A stretch of 8,304 nucleotides of DNA, from positions 1 through 8,304 of the forward strand of contig JAUMCS010000048.1 in the NCBI GenBank assembly GCA_032122355.1. Direction: 5' to 3'. Positions 5,662 through 8,304 of the stretch are shown in pieces. The position numbers and the translations under genes are program-made. Under the pieces are notes generated by a model. That model had not been told where the DNA came from. It ran no database searches and was given only the letters and a program-made list of their open reading frames with translations. This DNA is from RFTU01 sp032122355 (lineage in GTDB: Bacteria; Pseudomonadota; Gammaproteobacteria; Burkholderiales; Burkholderiaceae_C). Each line of letters opens with the position of its first letter. Position 1 is the first letter of the stretch.

Positions 5662-6807
5662 ATGCACAGAATTTGGCTTATTTTCTCGCAAACGGTTACG
5701 ATGTTAGTCGCATTTTTGTTTGTTGTGCTAACTTTTAAACCGCAATGGCTAGCCAAAGGGCCCCATTATTTACTGCCCCAGAGCGTGCCCATTAAAGTGG
5801 CTGAGCCTTCGCAGGCTTTAACTAACATCGGTTTTAGTCAAGCCGCCACCGTTGCCACACCAGCTGTCGTGAGTATTATCGCCAGTAAGAAAGTTGACAA
5901 AAATCCCCGTCTGAATGATCCATGGTTTCAATTCTTTTATGGCGATAATTTACCCGATCAACAACCTCAGCAAGGGCTCGGCTCAGGGGTTATTGTTTCT
6001 GAAGCGGGTTATTTGCTTACGAACAATCACGTCATTGATGATGCTGACGAAATTGAAGTGCAACTCAGTGATGGCCGACAAACCCGCGCCAAGATTGTCG
6101 GGACTGACCCTGAAACTGATTTGGCCGTGTTAAAAATTGAATTAACGAACCTTCCTGTTATCACCTGGGGAAGAATTGACCAAATGCGTATTGGTGATGC
6201 GGTTTTGGCCATAGGCAACCCTTTTGGGGTGGGGCAAACCGTCACATCGGGTATTGTTAGCGCACTCGGTCGTTCACGTCTGGGTTTATCCACTTACGAA
6301 AATTTCATTCAAACCGATGCCGCCATCAATCCAGGCAATTCGGGTGGTGCATTAGTCGATGCCAATGGCTCACTGGTTGGCATCAACACAGCCATTTTCT
6401 CACGGAGCGGTGGCAATATGGGCATTGGTTTTGCCATTCCGGTTGACAAAGCTAAAACCATAATGGAGATGCTCATTCGCCAAGGCCATGTTACCCGAGG
6501 CTGGATCGGCGTTGAGCCCCGCGACATCACACCGGAGTTGGCCAAGTCGCTTGATCTTTCTCTTGACCAGGGCGTACTCATCACCGGCTTGTTGCAGGGC
6601 GGGCCAGCCCATAAAGCAGGTATGCGCCCTGGTGACATCATCACCCAAATCAATCATCAGCCTATTCACAATACGGATAATTTGCTTAATTTAGTATCTG
6701 AATTGAACCCTGACAGCATCTATCCGATCCTGGTTATTCGCGATAAAAAACCTTTACAACTCAACGTACAGGTGAGCGTTAGACCGGTTCCCAAAAAACA
6801 GGATTAA
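5662..6807 (+). CDS. DegQ/DegS-like membrane-anchored serine protease, one PDZ domain
   Basis: Trypsin-like HtrA-family endopeptidase of 381 residues acting in the periplasm. Residues 6-25 form an uncleaved-looking N-terminal membrane anchor. The protease domain carries the triad H123 (TNNHVID), D153 (ETDLAVLK) and S227 (NPGNSGGAL); one PDZ domain spans about 280-370, with its binding loop near GWIGVEP. One PDZ plus an N-terminal anchor is the architecture of DegS/AlgW, which cleave anti-sigma factors during envelope stress; betaproteobacterial members are usually labelled DegQ. Quality-control degradation is the alternative role. The ATG at 5662 begins with MHRIWLIFSQTVT, like typical relatives, though no Shine-Dalgarno is close. 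It has its own promoter and is divergent from the lrgA operon; its stop is 25 bp from the stop of the convergent nucleotidyltransferase gene, without a clear terminator. Confidence 0.92.
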   Translation: MHRIWLIFSQTVTMLVAFLFVVLTFKPQWLAKGPHYLLPQSVPIKVAEPSQALTNIGFSQAATVATPAVVSIIASKKVDKNPRLNDPWFQFFYGDNLPDQQPQQGLGSGVIVSEAGYLLTNNHVIDDADEIEVQLSDGRQTRAKIVGTDPETDLAVLKIELTNLPVITWGRIDQMRIGDAVLAIGNPFGVGQTVTSGIVSALGRSRLGLSTYENFIQTDAAINPGNSGGALVDANGSLVGINTAIFSRSGGNMGIGFAIPVDKAKTIMEMLIRQGHVTRGWIGVEPRDITPELAKSLDLSLDQGVLITGLLQGGPAHKAGMRPGDIITQINHQPIHNTDNLLNLVSELNPDSIYPILVIRDKKPLQLNVQVSVRPVPKKQD

Positions 6808-6832
6808 GTCGGTCTGATCTTGCAATCGTGGA

Positions 6833-7477
6833 CTACATCAGTAAAGGCCTATCCCCAGGTTGCTGCTCAGCGCAGGCCCAAGGCATTGGGGCTCCATTGA
6901 TTTCATGTGTGTTATCCGAATTCGAACTCATCAACACGCCTGGATCTTCCACTTCAACGGCAAAAGATGGGTAGCGTATGAATAACCGCCTTAGGTCATT
7001 TTCTGAGGTTAACCTCATGATTTCGGAAAATAACTCCCCATTTAATCCTATTGGATAGCCTTGTTGCCCTCCATATTGGGGGTAGACCAATACATGATTT
7101 TGTAAGGCTGATGCCATCTCAATCAATGTCTCAGACCGAATAAAAGGGGTATCAGCCGTTAGCAAGAGCCACCCACTGACATTCGAGTAATCGGCTATCG
7201 CCGATGCTAGGCTATACCCCAATGTATCTTCTGATGCACCGTTATTTTCTGGCATGACCATCACATTCTGCTCGCCGAGAAGTTTAATAGCCAACTTAGC
7301 AAACTTAGCATCAATAACCACCTTTACTGGCATATGCGTCATCACCGCTTGCGAAAGCATATACTCTAAGGTCATGGTGGACCGCAGGTTGAGTATTCGA
7401 TATTTGTGGTCCGATGAATTTGAAAACAACTCTTGTTCAGACCACAGAATAATAATTCCAGGCATTGCATTTTTCAT
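6833..7477 (-). CDS. Degenerate MobA/MocA-like nucleotidyltransferase
   Basis: Protein of 214 residues resembling the GT-A fold NTP transferases that activate molybdenum cofactor (MobA, MocA). The middle and end fit the family: GWLLLTADTPFIRSETL (102-118, D109 in the metal-binding position), then YPQYGGQQGYPIGLNGELF (132-150) and VEDPGVL (176-182). The glycine-rich nucleotide-binding loop LAAGxGxRxG expected at the N-terminus is missing; the sequence there is GIIILWSEQELFSN. The family ending (DIDTPED-like) is also replaced by SSNSDNTHEINGAP and a Trp/Cys/Pro-containing tail. Either it has lost catalysis, has gained another role, or is decaying. The open frame reaches TTG 7504, but ATG 7477 has AAGG eight bases ahead and is used. 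No molybdoenzyme or cofactor gene is nearby to support a substrate. Confidence 0.65.
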   Translation of the reverse strand: MKNAMPGIIILWSEQELFSNSSDHKYRILNLRSTMTLEYMLSQAVMTHMPVKVVIDAKFAKLAIKLLGEQNVMVMPENNGASEDTLGYSLASAIADYSNVSGWLLLTADTPFIRSETLIEMASALQNHVLVYPQYGGQQGYPIGLNGELFSEIMRLTSENDLRRLFIRYPSFAVEVEDPGVLMSSNSDNTHEINGAPMPWACAEQQPGDRPLLM

Positions 7478-7709
7478 GAATTTGGCCTTGATACTGGGTG
7501 CCAATCACTGATGCATAAACTAAAGCATGAACTCAGTAGTGGCGCATAGAGCCAATCGAACTGGAAGAAACTACCAAAACTTCGATTGGGGCATTTAATA
7601 CAAGGGTTATAGAATGTCAGCTAAAGAGATTTGATGCAAGTAGGAGTTCCCCCGATTCCAATTCAACTGGGTAGATAAAACCCATTGAAGTGATGAATTC
7701 TCCGGCGTA
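7478..7709. other. Noncoding interval between the nucleotidyltransferase and acs remnant
   Basis: No convincing gene is seen in these roughly 230 bases. They hold the upstream region of the nucleotidyltransferase gene and the 3' flank of acs. A perfect 9-bp inverted repeat lies at 7552-7589. A weaker bulged hairpin lies at about 7664-7688 (TGGGT pairing with ACCCA); read downstream of acs it lacks a T run, so it is not a convincing terminator. Confidence 0.5.
7552..7589. repeat. Perfect 9-bp inverted repeat with 20-bp spacer
   Basis: CCAATCGAA (7552-7560) and TTCGATTGG (7581-7589) are exact reverse complements. The site lies 75-112 bp upstream of the nucleotidyltransferase start and downstream of acs. 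It could be a regulator binding site with two half-sites or a long-loop hairpin. No T run follows on either strand, so it is not a standard terminator. Confidence 0.5.
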
Positions 7710-8117
7710 TCACGCTCCGCATACTCCGGCCACACTTGCCCCCAACTGTGCCAAAATCAACGGGTTTTCCAGGGTTGAAATATCTTGTGTAATGGCCTCA
7801 CCTTTGGCAATTGAGCGCAACAAGCGGCGCATGATTTTGCCGGATCGGGTTTTAGGCAAATTATCCCCGAAACGAATATCACGGGGTTTGGCAATGGGCC
7901 CAATGGCCTTCGCCACCCACTGGCGTAATTGCTCCGCAATTTGCTCTGCCTCAGCCCCTTCAGGCCGTGGGCGCTTGAGTACCACAAAAGCACAAATGGC
8001 CTCGCCTGTGGTTTCATCAGGCCGCCCAACCACTGCTGCTTCGGCCACTAAATCAGTACAACTCACTAAGGCTGATTCAATCTCCATCGTACCCAAGCGA
8101 TGGCCGGATATATTCAG
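7710..8117 (-). pseudogene. acs: acetyl-CoA synthetase, C-terminal fragment cut by IS
   Basis: The last 135 codons of acetyl-CoA synthetase, which activates acetate to acetyl-CoA through acetyl-AMP. The remaining part is the mobile C-terminal lid domain. It begins LNISGHRLGTMEIESAL, just inside the usual hinge-adjacent motif, and contains PKTRSGKIMRRLLR, whose Lys is the catalytic residue controlled by acetylation in well-studied Acs. The frame has no stops or shifts up to TGA 7710-7712. At 8117 the match ends exactly at the IS tip: the codons that should read Asp-Asp-Val before LN are replaced by IS sequence. A full Acs is about 650 residues, so some 80 percent is missing here and, if this was a simple insertion, should lie beyond the IS to the right. 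The AMP-binding site is absent from this fragment, so it should be inactive. The intact lid suggests the insertion is recent. Confidence 0.88.
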
Positions 8118-8304
8118 TGTAGCCGCAATTTAGAAATGTCCGATTTTAAGCAGGTATACGCCAGATAAGAATGTCCTCTTGGAAAGATGGGAGGCATTGC
8201 ATGGATCTGGTTCAAATGAGCAAAAGGGAATTAGAGCGCTACACGGTGATGCGGCAAATTGAAGAGCAACTGATTAGTCGGCGGCGAGCTGCGCTAGCGC
8301 TGAA
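8117..8304 (+). mobile_element. Insertion sequence, 5' end with transposase start (partial)
   Basis: The element starts at about 8117-8118 with (G)TGTAGCCGC, the mirror of the left edge of the window. GAAATGTCC (8133-8141) and GAATGTCC (8169-8176) are near-repeats 36 bp apart, likely transposase binding sites within the end. It is inserted into acs. The transposase gene follows at 8201 and runs off the window. The N-terminus resembles ISNCY-type elements, but the catalytic domain is not visible, so the family is provisional. Confidence 0.82.
8201..8304 (+). CDS. Transposase, N-terminal fragment (runs off window)
   Basis: A frame open to the window end begins at ATG 8201, six bases after a clear GGGAGG site (8189-8194). 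The 34 visible residues (MSKRELERYTVMRQIEEQ followed by an Arg/Ala-rich stretch) look like the opening of the helix-turn-helix DNA-binding domain of ISNCY-type and related transposases (ELxRxxVMxxI...RRxAA pattern). It would bind the terminal motifs of its own element. The DDE catalytic part is outside the window, so family and intactness cannot be checked. Confidence 0.7.
   Translation, partial: MDLVQMSKRELERYTVMRQIEEQLISRRRAALAL

Noticed and set aside
6309..6669. Minus-strand open frames opposite the protease gene
   Set aside because: Antisense shadows of the catalytic serine and PDZ region of the protease.
6808..6832. Possible bidirectional terminator between the convergent protease and nucleotidyltransferase genes
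   Set aside because: No stem followed by a T run can be drawn in these 25 bases.
7664..7688. Bulged hairpin downstream of acs
   Set aside because: Short stem with a bulge and no T run in the acs direction, so it is not called as a terminator.
7690..8133. Plus-strand open frame of 147 codons opposite acs
   Set aside because: It is the antisense shadow of the well-conserved acs lid domain and extends into the IS tip.
1..8304. Prophage, CRISPR, toxin-antitoxin or defence system
   Set aside because: No repeat-spacer array and no phage, toxin or defence-type protein is present; the genes between the IS ends match ordinary housekeeping and envelope families.

Overview
The window looks like chromosome of a betaproteobacterium, probably Burkholderiales. 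The main clues are the single-PDZ DegQ/DegS-type protease with a typical betaproteobacterial N-terminus, its closeness to a Nif3-family gene (a pairing I recall from that group), a second FtsH and a TrmL of the usual proteobacterial length. Base composition is fairly balanced. Genus cannot be told from the sequence alone.

Both edges of the window lie in the same kind of insertion sequence. Bases 1-82 and 8117-8198 are inverted copies of each other (75 of 82 positions identical). The right copy runs into the start of a transposase gene with a helix-turn-helix-like N-terminus resembling ISNCY-type transposases. The right copy cuts the acetyl-CoA synthetase gene (acs) inside its conserved C-terminal domain, so only the last 135 codons remain here. 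The left copy abuts a short open frame that may be the tail of another interrupted gene.

Layout between the IS ends: trmL (+, tRNA wobble 2'-O-methyltransferase); a G-rich and hairpin-bearing gap; a paralogous FtsH-type membrane AAA+ zinc protease (+); then, on the minus strand and read leftward, a tight four-gene operon lrgA-lrgB-nif3-pdxA, whose last gene overlaps the 3' end of ftsH by 48 bp tail to tail. A divergent intergenic region of about 90 bp holds a good sigma70-type promoter for a membrane-anchored DegQ/DegS-like serine protease (+). Convergent to it is a degenerate MobA/MocA-like nucleotidyltransferase (-), then about 200 bp of noncoding DNA with an inverted repeat, then the acs remnant (-) and the right IS.

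Two membrane or envelope proteases (FtsH-like and DegQ-like) flank an LrgAB membrane pair, a metal-binding Nif3 protein and a vitamin B6 enzyme. The tight spacing of the minus-strand genes supports co-transcription, but no single shared pathway is evident. No prophage, CRISPR array, tRNA/rRNA gene, toxin-antitoxin pair or clearly new defence-like system was found. The points most worth a second look are the inverted IS flanks with the broken acs, the unusual ftsH leader (paired G-tracts, a terminator-like hairpin touching a TTG start) and the nucleotidyltransferase that has lost its nucleotide-binding signature.
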